Of a stretch of 64,000 nucleotides of DNA, positions 38,101 through 46,571 are shown in pieces; the stretch's first letter is position 1, and each line of letters opens with the position of its first letter. The DNA comes from an uncultured bacterium. GTDB taxonomy: Bacteria; Bacillota_I; Bacilli_A; RFN20; CAG-826. The stretch lies in NCBI GenBank assembly GCA_949290395.1, contig CASERQ010000005.1, forward strand, positions 1-64,000. The letters are read 5' to 3'. Under the pieces are notes generated by a model. That model saw only the letters and a list, made by a program, of their open reading frames with translations, was not told the origin of the DNA and ran no database searches. The position numbers and the translations under genes are program-made.

Positions 38101-41100
38101 ATGGTCGATACCAAGTTTGATTTTGATCAAGAGCGTGCAATCAATAGCACTGGTAATGCTATCGTAAGTGCTGGTGCAGGTAGTGGTAAAACTACTGTTT
38201 TAACTGAGCGTGTTAAAAGAAATATTCTTGGTCAAACCGCAAATGGTGAAGTCAAACTTGATGAACTTTTAATTCTAACTTTTACTAACGATGCAGCGAC
38301 ATCAATGAAAAATAAGATTAAAAAAGCGCTTGCCGAAGATAGTGAATTATCTTACCTTGTTCCGTTCGTTGATAGTGCTCATATTGAAACTTTTGACGCT
38401 TACTCACAATTTATTGTTAAAAAATATGGGCATTATATTGGTGTTTCAAAAAACATAAATGTTCTAGACAACGATATACTTTTTGTCAAAATTTCGAACT
38501 TAATTAGTGATAAATTGAATGAACAATATCTTAAAAAAGATCCAATTTTTGAAGAGATAATTTTTAATTGCTGCAGTAAAAACGATAATAATTTCCTTAA
38601 TTTCTTGCTTCAGATATATAACGATATTCTAGTAAGAAAAGATAACCCTATAGAATTTTTAAAAAACTATGAGGAAAACATTTTAAACAAAAAATTCTTT
38701 GAAGATATTTTAACTCAATGCGAAACAATATATAAGAAAACCAAAGATGAAATGCGTGAGCTGATTGAAGAACTCAATACTCTTGAAATTTGTGATTTGT
38801 TTAACGAGGCAATTGCAGTATTTTCTGGCGCAGAAACATTGGATGGACTATTAAACTTAAAAGATAGTGTTATTCCGTACTCGAAACTTCATGATAAGTT
38901 AAACAAGATTTTAAAAGATTCAGCGAGTGATTTTTATGCTCAATACGATAAAGATATAGCTTTTAGACTTGATCGTAATTATCGAAGAATTTACCGAATA
39001 TCTAGAATTGATAAAGAAACCTTTCTTGAGACAGATATAGAACTCCAAATTAAGCATTTAACTTTTTTAATAGATAACGTTTTGATGCCTGCTTTGTATG
39101 AAGCCGAAAAATTTAAACGCTCAACAAACTATTTTACTTTTGGCGATATCGCTAATATGGCTATTAGGATTCTTAAGGAAAATGAAAGTGTAAGGCTCGA
39201 ACTTAAAAATAAATATAAATTAATTATGGTTGATGAGACTCAAGACAATTCTTTTTCGCAAGAAGAATTTATTTCATTAATCTCAAATAATAATGTTTTT
39301 TCAGTTGGTGATATTAAGCAATCTATTTATCGCTTTAGAAATGCTCGCCCTGAACTTTTTAAGACAAAATATGACAAATATTCTGCTCAAGAAGGCGGAG
39401 TCGCACTCAACATGAATAATAATTATCGTAGCCGTAAAGAAATACTTAATGTAGTTAACGATATGTTTTCAAACTTAATGAGTGATGATTTTGGAGGGGC
39501 TAACTACAAAAAAGACCATATTATTAATCCAAAAAACCAAGCCTATGAAACTTATGGCAAAAGTAAGGTAAAACATGGCGTCTTCCAAATTCCTTATTCA
39601 GAAACTTATTTTAATGAAAGTGGGGAATTAGAAACTAATAAAGAAAGTCGAATAAGGGGCGAAGCTCAAACGATTTGTGATAACATTCTTGCAAGAATAA
39701 ATGGCGGTTTTGAAGTTTATGAACAAGCTTTAAAAACCAACAAGAAGTGCGAATTTAAAGATTTTACAGTATTAACTTACAAAGGGGTTAATTTCCAAAT
39801 CTTTGAAGAAGTTTTCAAAGAAAATGGTATCCCATTAAATGCCATTTATTCAGAAGATTTAAAAACCGACAATTCAATTGTTGTCCTCATCAACATCTTC
39901 TCTTTGCTGTGCTTGCTCAATAAGAATGAGAAGAGTGATGAGGACGAAAGTAATATTCGCCATAATTTTGCTTCTATTTTAAGATCCTTTATTTTCAGAT
40001 ATAAGGATGAAGAGTTATATAAAATTTTTAAAGATAAAGACCAATCTTATAAGAATAATGAAATTTTTATTTTGTTCGAGAATTTAGCGAAAAACTACGC
40101 AAATTCGAGCTTAAATTTATTATTTGATAAAGTTATTGAGTCTTTAAATTATGTTTCTGCATTTTCAACTATTAAAGAAGTTATTAATGCAATTGATAAA
40201 AATAATATCTTCTATAATAAAACAAAAACTATGGACGAGCTCGGCTATACCTTAGATGACTTCGTGCTTTATCTTAATTCTTTAGGCAAATTCAACATCA
40301 AAATGGAGCAGACTATTTATAGCGAGGCGAGTAATGCTGTTACTTTAACAACCATCCATAAATCCAAAGGCCTAGAATACCCTGTTGTTTATTTACCAAA
40401 CTTATTTGACTTTGTGATACCTGACTTCAAAAATAATGGAGACTTTTATGTGGTTAACGGAGAGTTTTTCTTTATGCCGTTTTTTTCAGATCCACATAAA
40501 GAAACCAATCTCATTGCTCTGATTTTAGAATCTGATAAAGATGTTTTAAAAGCTGACAAAGAAGAAAGACTTAGACTTCTTTATGTTGCTTTAACAAGAG
40601 CTAAAGAAGATTTAATTTTTATCGTAAGCAAAGATAAAGTTAAAAGTTATGAAGAGGTAAAAGAAGATTTCACCAACAAAGTTAAAGCTAGATTAGATAA
40701 AAGAGGCGTTAAATATAGTACTGATCAATTACATGAATTAGCTATTAATGAATTAAATAAATATGTCAAAGAACACGATGGCGCTACATTTGATGATTTC
40801 CTTTTTAACGCCTTTATCTCTTTTGAATTAGATCCATATGCTGATCCTTCGATTTTGAAGGTGGATCAAATGGTTGAAGATAGCCTCAAAGACGAGAAAA
40901 TAGAAATAAAGAAAGCCTTTAAAACAGAAATACTTAAATATTTTTATTTTAATAAACATTCATTTAAAAACATCAAACTTGACGACCTGCTAACTAAAGC
41001 AAGTGACTCCGCAAATGGCAAAAAAGAAATCGCGCTTTATGCTACCGACCTCCTTATTATTAAACCTACCATGAAATTTGGAGAGTATCTTATTAAAGTA

Positions 41101-41808
41101 ATGCGTCATAAACAATCAGATGGAAAAATAGCTTTATCTTTCGAGTTTTATGCTTATAAAACAATTACTTTACGTAATTTAGAAGAGGAAGAAGCTGATA
41201 AAATCATCGAATCAATTAAGAGTGATGATTCATCTTTTGCTTATTCTTATCTAAAAAGATATTTCCAAAGCGGCGCAAAATACGACAATAGTGACGATTT
41301 CAATAAAATTGAAACCGACAAAGAAAATAGCAAGATAATTTCAGATTTGGTCATTGCGAAGCAGCCTAGACCAACTTTAGAAAGAGCAAGTAAGGAATTA
41401 GATGATAACACCGATGAAACTAGTTTAGATTATGGAACGCATATGCATTCACTCTTGGAAGCGGTTTCTTTCACTAATCCTGATTACACATTTATTGAAA
41501 ATAATAGAGAAAAAGAATTAGTTAAAGGTGTTATTAAAATCCTAAGCAACTTTGATATTGATAAAGCAAATATTTATAAAGAATACCAATTCATTGATCA
41601 AGTGAATGGACATAAAGGGATAATTGATCTTTTAATCTTGCACAAAGATAAAGCAATAATAGTCGACTATAAATTAAAGAATATCTCCGATAAAGACTAC
41701 GAAAAACAATTATCGATATATAAAGATTTTGCTGAATCAACTTTTAAAGTTCAAACAGAAGCTTACTTGCTATCAATCATTGGTCAAACGATTGAAAGAG
41801 TTCTTTAG
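38101..41808 (+). CDS. addA: ATP-dependent helicase/nuclease subunit AddA
   Basis: Helicase-nuclease that degrades from DNA ends to a Chi-like site and loads RecA. The 1235 residues include Walker A SAGAGSGKTTVL near residue 20, Walker B VDETQDN near 378, GDIKQSIYRFR near 401, TTIHKSKGLEYPV near 755 and YVALTRAKEDL near 835. A C-terminal PD-(D/E)XK nuclease carries GIIDLLILHKDKAIIVDYKLK near 1180. The ATG directly follows the addB stop, so they are coupled. Confidence 0.96.
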   Translation: MVDTKFDFDQERAINSTGNAIVSAGAGSGKTTVLTERVKRNILGQTANGEVKLDELLILTFTNDAATSMKNKIKKALAEDSELSYLVPFVDSAHIETFDAYSQFIVKKYGHYIGVSKNINVLDNDILFVKISNLISDKLNEQYLKKDPIFEEIIFNCCSKNDNNFLNFLLQIYNDILVRKDNPIEFLKNYEENILNKKFFEDILTQCETIYKKTKDEMRELIEELNTLEICDLFNEAIAVFSGAETLDGLLNLKDSVIPYSKLHDKLNKILKDSASDFYAQYDKDIAFRLDRNYRRIYRISRIDKETFLETDIELQIKHLTFLIDNVLMPALYEAEKFKRSTNYFTFGDIANMAIRILKENESVRLELKNKYKLIMVDETQDNSFSQEEFISLISNNNVFSVGDIKQSIYRFRNARPELFKTKYDKYSAQEGGVALNMNNNYRSRKEILNVVNDMFSNLMSDDFGGANYKKDHIINPKNQAYETYGKSKVKHGVFQIPYSETYFNESGELETNKESRIRGEAQTICDNILARINGGFEVYEQALKTNKKCEFKDFTVLTYKGVNFQIFEEVFKENGIPLNAIYSEDLKTDNSIVVLINIFSLLCLLNKNEKSDEDESNIRHNFASILRSFIFRYKDEELYKIFKDKDQSYKNNEIFILFENLAKNYANSSLNLLFDKVIESLNYVSAFSTIKEVINAIDKNNIFYNKTKTMDELGYTLDDFVLYLNSLGKFNIKMEQTIYSEASNAVTLTTIHKSKGLEYPVVYLPNLFDFVIPDFKNNGDFYVVNGEFFFMPFFSDPHKETNLIALILESDKDVLKADKEERLRLLYVALTRAKEDLIFIVSKDKVKSYEEVKEDFTNKVKARLDKRGVKYSTDQLHELAINELNKYVKEHDGATFDDFLFNAFISFELDPYADPSILKVDQMVEDSLKDEKIEIKKAFKTEILKYFYFNKHSFKNIKLDDLLTKASDSANGKKEIALYATDLLIIKPTMKFGEYLIKVMRHKQSDGKIALSFEFYAYKTITLRNLEEEEADKIIESIKSDDSSFAYSYLKRYFQSGAKYDNSDDFNKIETDKENSKIISDLVIAKQPRPTLERASKELDDNTDETSLDYGTHMHSLLEAVSFTNPDYTFIENNREKELVKGVIKILSNFDIDKANIYKEYQFIDQVNGHKGIIDLLILHKDKAIIVDYKLKNISDKDYEKQLSIYKDFAESTFKVQTEAYLLSIIGQTIERVL

Positions 41809-41980
41809 TTTCTCTTTGAGAGTTCATAAACTAGAGGCACGCTTAGCCCAAAAAATAGAGAAACTTAAGTGAGTATATTATTCAACAAAAAAAGTGAAGT
41901 TTTGCAAAGATTTTTTTAAAAATTTTTTCTTAATTCCTATAATATACTCTGTATATTAGATTTTTTTGAATAAAAAAATA

Positions 41981-42000
41981 AAGTCAACACGTGTTGACTT
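41981..42000. promoter_or_regulatory. perfect 20-base palindrome (operator or minus-strand terminator)
   Basis: AAGTCAACAC joined to GTGTTGACTT without spacer. As DNA it could be an operator. As RNA, on the minus strand it would fold with loop ACGT and is followed by TATTTTTTTATT, so it may be a second terminator for the minus-strand gene ending at 42062. A -10-like TATAAT lies about 40 bases upstream on the plus strand. Confidence 0.6.
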
Positions 42001-42014
42001 GCTTTCCTCGAACT

Positions 42015-42046
42015 AAAAAAGGCAGACATTTTTGTCCGCCTTTTTT
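42015..42046. terminator. bidirectional intrinsic terminator
   Basis: AAAAAAGGCAGAC pairs with GTCCGCCTTTTTT (one A-C mismatch) around a T-rich loop. It has T runs at both ends, fitting both the addA side and the convergent flavin-reductase-like gene. Confidence 0.85.
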
Positions 42047-42061
42047 GAAGTTTATATTTGA

Positions 42062-42820
42062 TTATCTTTTACTTTTTTCAGCTTTTCTTTTATCGTTAAT
42101 ATCTTTCATTACCTTTTCATCGATAAGGGTAATCCCGTGTTCTTTAGCGTAATTTACGTAGCCTGTTAAAACAGTCTTTAAGAATACTCTAGGAACCTTT
42201 ACAACCATCTCACAAGCTTCTTCTGTGAAGTGTACATTAGGATTAATTCTATTGGCAGCATATTTGACTGATTCTAAGTTGTTAGATTGAACATTTGGAA
42301 TAGGACACTTGATTGGTTTTCTAAATTTTGTATACCAGAAATAAGTTGAATCTCTGTAGCCATAGTCAACTGGAACTTTAGGGAAAGTAGAAGCTTTAGC
42401 TCCGTTTACAATTGCATTATAGTATTTTTCTTTGATTAAAATTTTGTCTATTTTGAGAATAAAATGGCAACCGAATTTAGAAGTAACACCATTGAAGTTT
42501 TTATAAGGTCCTTCAATTCCATCAAGTTGACCGACTTTAACCTTATCTTCAAATGCATTTTCTAATTGGTCGTCCCAAGTACATTCAAAAACTTGGTAAG
42601 CGTCTTTTAGAACAAGTGGTCTATCATCGCCTTCAGCAATACCTTTTTCAAGTTCAAAATTTACTTTAGACATTTTTTCTTTTGGTGTTTGACCTGGGAA
42701 TCCAAGTTTAACGATTTGTTTAAAATTGGACTTTGAGTTTTCTAAAAAGTTTAAAGCACATTTTCCTCTTTTAAGTAAGTTTTGCGCAGTATTTGATGAA
42801 TTTCTGCACTCTAAAATCAT
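42062..42820 (-). CDS. flavin reductase-like (FMN-binding split-barrel) protein, apparently 5'-truncated
   Basis: The 252-residue frame reads like a flavin-reductase-type protein of the FMN split-barrel group, with MILECRNSSNTAQNLLKRGKCALNFL at its start. The frame is open for 42 further codons upstream to 42946. Those codons (KILNGKVTDAINGVRYGF) look like true protein continuing into the domain. But that stretch contains no ATG, GTG or TTG, and a stop lies at 42947-42949. The gene has probably lost its start, and ATG 42820 falls inside the domain. Substrate is unknown. Expression as a functional protein is doubtful. Confidence 0.6.
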   Translation of the reverse strand: MILECRNSSNTAQNLLKRGKCALNFLENSKSNFKQIVKLGFPGQTPKEKMSKVNFELEKGIAEGDDRPLVLKDAYQVFECTWDDQLENAFEDKVKVGQLDGIEGPYKNFNGVTSKFGCHFILKIDKILIKEKYYNAIVNGAKASTFPKVPVDYGYRDSTYFWYTKFRKPIKCPIPNVQSNNLESVKYAANRINPNVHFTEEACEMVVKVPRVFLKTVLTGYVNYAKEHGITLIDEKVMKDINDKRKAEKSKR

Positions 42821-42938
42821 TGCATAATAATCCTTGCCGGCAATGTAATAAGGGAACCCATATCTTACACCATTTATTGCATCAGTTACTTTGCCATTAA
42901 GTATTTTTGCTCTTGTATTTATATTTGCGAAAAAGGTA

Positions 42939-43271
42939 ATGGATAGTTATTTACTTTATACTTATGGTAACGAAGAATTTCTAAAGTATAAATATGGAAA
43001 TAAATATCAATATCAATCCAATCTCGTTGTAATATTGATTTTAGCTTTAATATTTTTATTAGCTATTGTTTTTTTAAATGATGTGGCAATGATTGAAATG
43101 CTATCTTTAGAAGGCCTAATTTATCTTCCAATATTATTTCCGTTTATTCTCTTTTATAGAAGCAGGATTGGCAAACGCAACTTTTATATTGATAAAGGGA
43201 CCTCTATTCTCTATTTCACGAGTAATATTGTTTCACATGTAATGATTTTTATTGTGATTAACTTAACTTGA
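42939..43271 (+). CDS. small membrane protein, possibly 5'-truncated
   Basis: About 110 residues with hydrophobic helices near residues 33-52, 63-80 and 95-110. I do not recognise the family. The frame is open upstream to a TTG at 42891, but that part overlaps the other truncated gene in antisense. The ATG at 42939 has AAAAGG only 2 bases ahead, a poor spacing. Together with its neighbour this suggests a rearrangement point near 42935. Confidence 0.5.
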   Translation: MDSYLLYTYGNEEFLKYKYGNKYQYQSNLVVILILALIFLLAIVFLNDVAMIEMLSLEGLIYLPILFPFILFYRSRIGKRNFYIDKGTSILYFTSNIVSHVMIFIVINLT

Positions 43272-43326
43272 TTGAAATAAATATCTTTATGTTTTTTTGA
43301 TTAAGTTAATTATAATTAATGGGCAT

Positions 43327-43402
43327 GGGTCCATAGCTCAGTTGGGAGAGCGTTTCGTTCGCATCGAAAAGGTCACCAGTTCGATTCTGGCTGGATCCAC
43401 CA
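43327..43402 (+). tRNA. tRNA-Ala (anticodon CGC)
   Basis: A 76-base cloverleaf with encoded CCA. The acceptor stem GGGTCCA/TGGATCC has the G3-T70 wobble that identifies alanine tRNA. The D arm is GCTC/GAGC, the anticodon stem TTTCG/CGAAA encloses TTCGCAT, giving anticodon CGC, and the T loop is TTCGATT. The T stem has one A-C mismatch at its base. TATAAT at 43311-43316 may be its -10 box, and a terminator follows. Confidence 0.93.
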
Positions 43403-43414
43403 GTTGAACTTTAT

Positions 43415-43451
43415 CTGCCATTTTCTTCTTATTAATGAAATGGCAGTTTTT
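43415..43451 (+). terminator. terminator of tRNA-Ala
   Basis: CTGCCATTT pairs with AAATGGCAG over a 14-base loop, then TTTTT. Confidence 0.88.
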
Positions 43452-43468
43452 ATTTACTAAGAGTTTAA

Positions 43469-43497
43469 TTGACATATTGTCAGTTCGAAACTATAAT
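43469..43497 (+). promoter_or_regulatory. consensus sigma-A promoter with operator-like palindrome over the -35
   Basis: TTGACA (43469-43474), 17 bases, TATAAT (43492-43497): a perfect match. The -35 is part of TGACA-TAT-TGTCA (43470-43482), an inverted repeat that could bind a repressor. It drives the CMD-cupin gene at 43520. Confidence 0.85.
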
Positions 43498-43519
43498 CTA
43501 ATTCAAAGAAGGATTTGAA

Positions 43520-44242
43520 ATGAAACAAACTGCAGGAAGAAAAGGATTGGGAGATTTAGCTCCAAAATTTGCCGAACTTAATGATGATGTTCTCTTTGGT
43601 GAGGTTTGGTCAAGAGTCGACAAACTTTCATTAAGGGATAGATGTATCATTACAGTTGTTGCTCTCGTTTCAAAAGGAATTTCAGATAATTCTTTAATGT
43701 ACCATTTAACCAACGCTAAAAATCATGGCGTAACAAAAGAAGAAATGGTTGAGATTATTACTCATATTGCATTTTACATTGGTTGGCCAAATGCATGGGC
43801 TTTTTTTCCAATGGTGAGAGAAGTCTATAAAGACGAAACTACTGGACGAGAACCTATGTTTGGGCTTGGCGAAAAGAATGATGCATTTGCAAAATACTTT
43901 ATTGGCCAATCATATTTAAATCCATTAATTAAAGATGGAGTCTTTATCGCTAACGTTACCTTTGAACCAAGATGCCGAAACAATTGGCATATCCATCATG
44001 CTACCAAAGGTGGAGGACAAATTTTACTTTGTACTGATGGTGAAGGCTGGTATCAAGAGGCAGGTAAAAAAGCTCAAAAATTACATCATGGCGATGTTGT
44101 TTATATAGCTCCAGGAATTAAACACTGGCATGGCGCTACTAAAGATAGTTGGTTCTCCCATCTTGCTTTAGAAGTACCAGGTGAAAACACAAGTAATGAA
44201 TGGCTTGAGGCCGTGGATGATGATTCTTACCCTAATCTCTAA
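43520..44242 (+). CDS. carboxymuconolactone decarboxylase-like/cupin fusion protein
   Basis: A 240-residue protein. The N-terminal CMD-like helical domain (residues 10-105) has LSLRDRCIITVVALVSKG and GVTKEEMVEIITHIAFYIGWP. The C-terminal cupin (125-225) has the metal-binding NNWHIHHA, then GEGWYQEAGKKAQKLHHGDVVYI and GIKHWHG. Such fusions are common in gut bacteria and may act on small carbonyl or aromatic compounds, but the reaction is unproven. GAAGGA precedes the ATG. The promoter is consensus and may be repressed. A UUCG-loop terminator follows. Confidence 0.88.
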   Translation: MKQTAGRKGLGDLAPKFAELNDDVLFGEVWSRVDKLSLRDRCIITVVALVSKGISDNSLMYHLTNAKNHGVTKEEMVEIITHIAFYIGWPNAWAFFPMVREVYKDETTGREPMFGLGEKNDAFAKYFIGQSYLNPLIKDGVFIANVTFEPRCRNNWHIHHATKGGGQILLCTDGEGWYQEAGKKAQKLHHGDVVYIAPGIKHWHGATKDSWFSHLALEVPGENTSNEWLEAVDDDSYPNL

Positions 44243-44270
44243 AAAATAATTCTCAAATTTCATATCGCTT

Positions 44271-44296
44271 AACTCATTCTTCGGAATGAGTTTTTT
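44271..44296 (+). terminator. intrinsic terminator with TTCG tetraloop
   Basis: AACTCATTC and GAATGAGTT enclose TTCG, then six T. It ends the CMD-cupin transcript. Confidence 0.92.
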
Positions 44297-44393
44297 AAAT
44301 CCTACAAAAAATCAAAATTATGTCGTTCTTTTAAGTAAACATAATGTTCAAAATATAGTTGTCCCTGAAATGAGGGCGGGAGGTATATAGATT

Positions 44394-44741
44394 ATGAGAA
44401 ATATTGACGAAGAAAAATTATTAGAAGAGTACGCACCTAAAAAGAAAACAGGACTTGATGAGGCTAAAAAGCTAGATCGTAAAGCAAAACTTCCAGCTTT
44501 AATTTTAGCTTATACTTTCGGAATTATTGGTACTTTAGTCTTAGGAGTAGGAATGTGCATAGCAATGAAGGTAATTGGCGATGGCAGTGCAGGAATTATT
44601 GCCTTAGGAATTATTATTGGTATAGCTGGTATTGCTATGGTTTCAGTAAATTATCCAATCTATAAAGTAATCGAAAGAAATAGAAAAGAAAAATACGCTA
44701 GCGCAATTATTCTTACTTTAAATAAAGACAAGCAACAATGA
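44394..44741 (+). CDS. small two-helix membrane protein
   Basis: A 115-residue protein. It has a charged cytoplasmic N-terminus, membrane helices at about 35-58 and 64-86 (glycine-rich) and a basic C-terminus. GGGAGG lies before the ATG. It overlaps the next gene by 4 bases (ATGA). Family and function are not recognised. Confidence 0.65.
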   Translation: MRNIDEEKLLEEYAPKKKTGLDEAKKLDRKAKLPALILAYTFGIIGTLVLGVGMCIAMKVIGDGSAGIIALGIIIGIAGIAMVSVNYPIYKVIERNRKEKYASAIILTLNKDKQQ

Positions 44742-45367
44742 GAGATATATTTAAGAATATATTTACTTTCTTCTCAAAACACAGCATTGGATTAACTGGT
44801 TTTTACAACCTAGTTTGGTCTTTAGCAAAGATTATTACTGGTTTTGTTATTTCATTAAATTTTATCTCTTTAAGCGGAGTTTGGGGCCTAGCGGCAGGAG
44901 CTGCTAAGCTTTATTATTATAAAAATTCCAAACTTATCGAGCGAAAAGAACAGGAAAGATTAGAGATTGTTGTAGCAATTTTACAAATTATAATGGCGAT
45001 TTCTTATATTGCTTTTATGAGTAGAACTTTTTATACGGAAGTTGAAGTGCATAATTATGGAAAAATTGAAGCGATTGCAATTGCAGCTTTTTCATTTCTA
45101 GAACTTTGTATCGCAATCTACTCTTTAAATAAAACAAGAAAGAACAAAAATATTGCCATGATGTCGGTTAGAAGTTTAATTTTATCCACAAGTATTTATG
45201 CAATTGTTAATACTCAAAACGCTTTATTAGCAATGAGTGGAGAAGCAAATCCTATTTATGATGCTGTGTTTGGTATTGTTGCTGGATCTTTTACAATACT
45301 TGCTGCAATATTTTTAATTTTCAAAATTTTACTTTTCAAAAACAAAAATAATTCTCAAAAAGAGTAA
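44738..45367 (+). CDS. six-helix membrane protein, unknown
   Basis: A 209-residue hydrophobic protein with about six membrane spans and no recognised motif. The ATGA overlap with the small two-helix protein upstream suggests they are made together and may interact. Confidence 0.65.
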   Translation: MRDIFKNIFTFFSKHSIGLTGFYNLVWSLAKIITGFVISLNFISLSGVWGLAAGAAKLYYYKNSKLIERKEQERLEIVVAILQIIMAISYIAFMSRTFYTEVEVHNYGKIEAIAIAAFSFLELCIAIYSLNKTRKNKNIAMMSVRSLILSTSIYAIVNTQNALLAMSGEANPIYDAVFGIVAGSFTILAAIFLIFKILLFKNKNNSQKE

Positions 45368-45401
45368 ATTTTTGCAATGTTTTTATTATAATGAAAAGGA
45401 A

Positions 45402-45880
45402 ATGAATGAAATTTTTGAGACAAAAAGGTTGATATTACGACCTATAACAACAGATGATTTGAAGGATTTTTTTGTATTATTAGCAGACAAGAAAACTAAT
45501 ATCTATTTGCCTTGGTTTCCTATTAGAAGCATTGATGAAGCAACAAAGTTTTATAAAGATAGATTTGACCAGTCGCGAGATATAAATAAATGGAATTTAG
45601 GTGTTTGTTTAAAAAAGAGAATAAAGTCATTGGTTATTTGACTCTTAAAAACGATGCTAGTCATGATTTTGGATATGCACTTCGAAGTGATTTTTGGAAT
45701 CAAGGAATTATTACAGAAGCATCAAAATTTAAAGAAGATGGAATTCCTTTTATCACTGCGACACATGATATAACTAATCCTAGGAGTGGTAGAGTCATGG
45801 AAAAGATTGGCATGAAATATTGTTATACATATAAGGAGTTTTGGAGACCAAAAAATATTGAAGTATATTTTAAAATGTAA
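45402..45880 (+). pseudogene. RimJ/RimL-type GNAT acetyltransferase, frameshifted
   Basis: The first part (ETKRLILRPITTDDLKDFF) and the second (KVIGYLTLKNDASHDFGYAL, then GIPFITATHDITNPRSGRVM) belong to one GNAT protein but lie in different frames. The switch is a -1 shift at A-AAA-AAG (45611-45617), where one A would restore the frame. Compared with my memory of close relatives, six or seven residues are also missing after GIITEASK and the C-terminus is short. The gene is therefore probably decaying, although the heptamer is a classical -1 slippery site. Confidence 0.8.
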
Positions 45881-45972
45881 CAATTAAATTTGAATGATTT
45901 AAACGCGCCAATCTACAAAAAATATTGGAACGAATCTACAGAAAAATTTTTATAATCAAAAGCTTAATGAAT

Positions 45973-46490
45973 TTATTTTTTTAGCGAGATTATTAAATTA
46001 GCAATATTCGCTTCGCTTTCTAGACAATCGCGACTAAGCCAAAGTTTTACAATAGCTATTATGCCCTCGATATAAAATTTAGAGATATAAAGAATTGACA
46101 TTTCATCTTTCGCGCCTTTTTCTCTGGCTTTTGGAAAAATAATGTTTTCAAAAAGCTTCTCAAAATTTTTGTCGCTACCTAAAATTAAACCATTATTAAT
46201 GTAAGCTAAAAATAATTTTGAATTTTGCTTGATAAAGTTTAAATAGCTTATTAATAATGGCTTGTTTATATAATCATCATTTTCGTTAATGTTTTAACTT
46301 CACTTAAAAATTTATTTATACAATATTCTTTTGTTGCCTCTAAAAGATCAAACATATTTTCAAAGTAGGCATAAAAAGTAGTTCTATGGACTTTTGAGAC
46401 AATGCAAAGTTCAGAAATAGTAATATCCATAAAATCTTTGATATTAAGTAATTCTAATAAGCCATTAATCAATTTTTCTTTTGAGTTCAT
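45973..46490 (-). pseudogene. TetR/AcrR-family regulator, frameshifted
   Basis: The N-terminal 74-residue frame is a TetR DNA-binding domain (INGLLELLNIKDFMDITISELC, then HRTTFYAYFENMFDLLEATKEY). After the shift near 46292-46295 (a TTTT run on the plus strand), another minus frame continues. It reads NKPLLISYLNFIKQNSKLF, then FYIEGIIAIVKLWLSRDC, the usual TetR C-terminal helices, to a stop at 45973. One extra A in the coding strand would join them. A -10 box TATAAT lies 7 bases before the ATG, so expression of the DNA-binding part alone remains possible. Confidence 0.8.
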
Positions 46491-46571
46491 TGACTATATT
46501 ATAAACAATTTATGTTAACGAAATAACTGGTTGGAAGTTTATGTTTATAACTAATAAAATAAAATTAAGAT

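Noticed and set aside
42891-42938. TTG 42891 as the start of the small membrane protein
   Set aside because: No ribosome site is present and the region is better explained as antisense to the flavin reductase-like frame.
46280-46300. Programmed frameshift in the TetR gene
   Set aside because: No slippery heptamer is in the correct register; a simple lost base is the better explanation.
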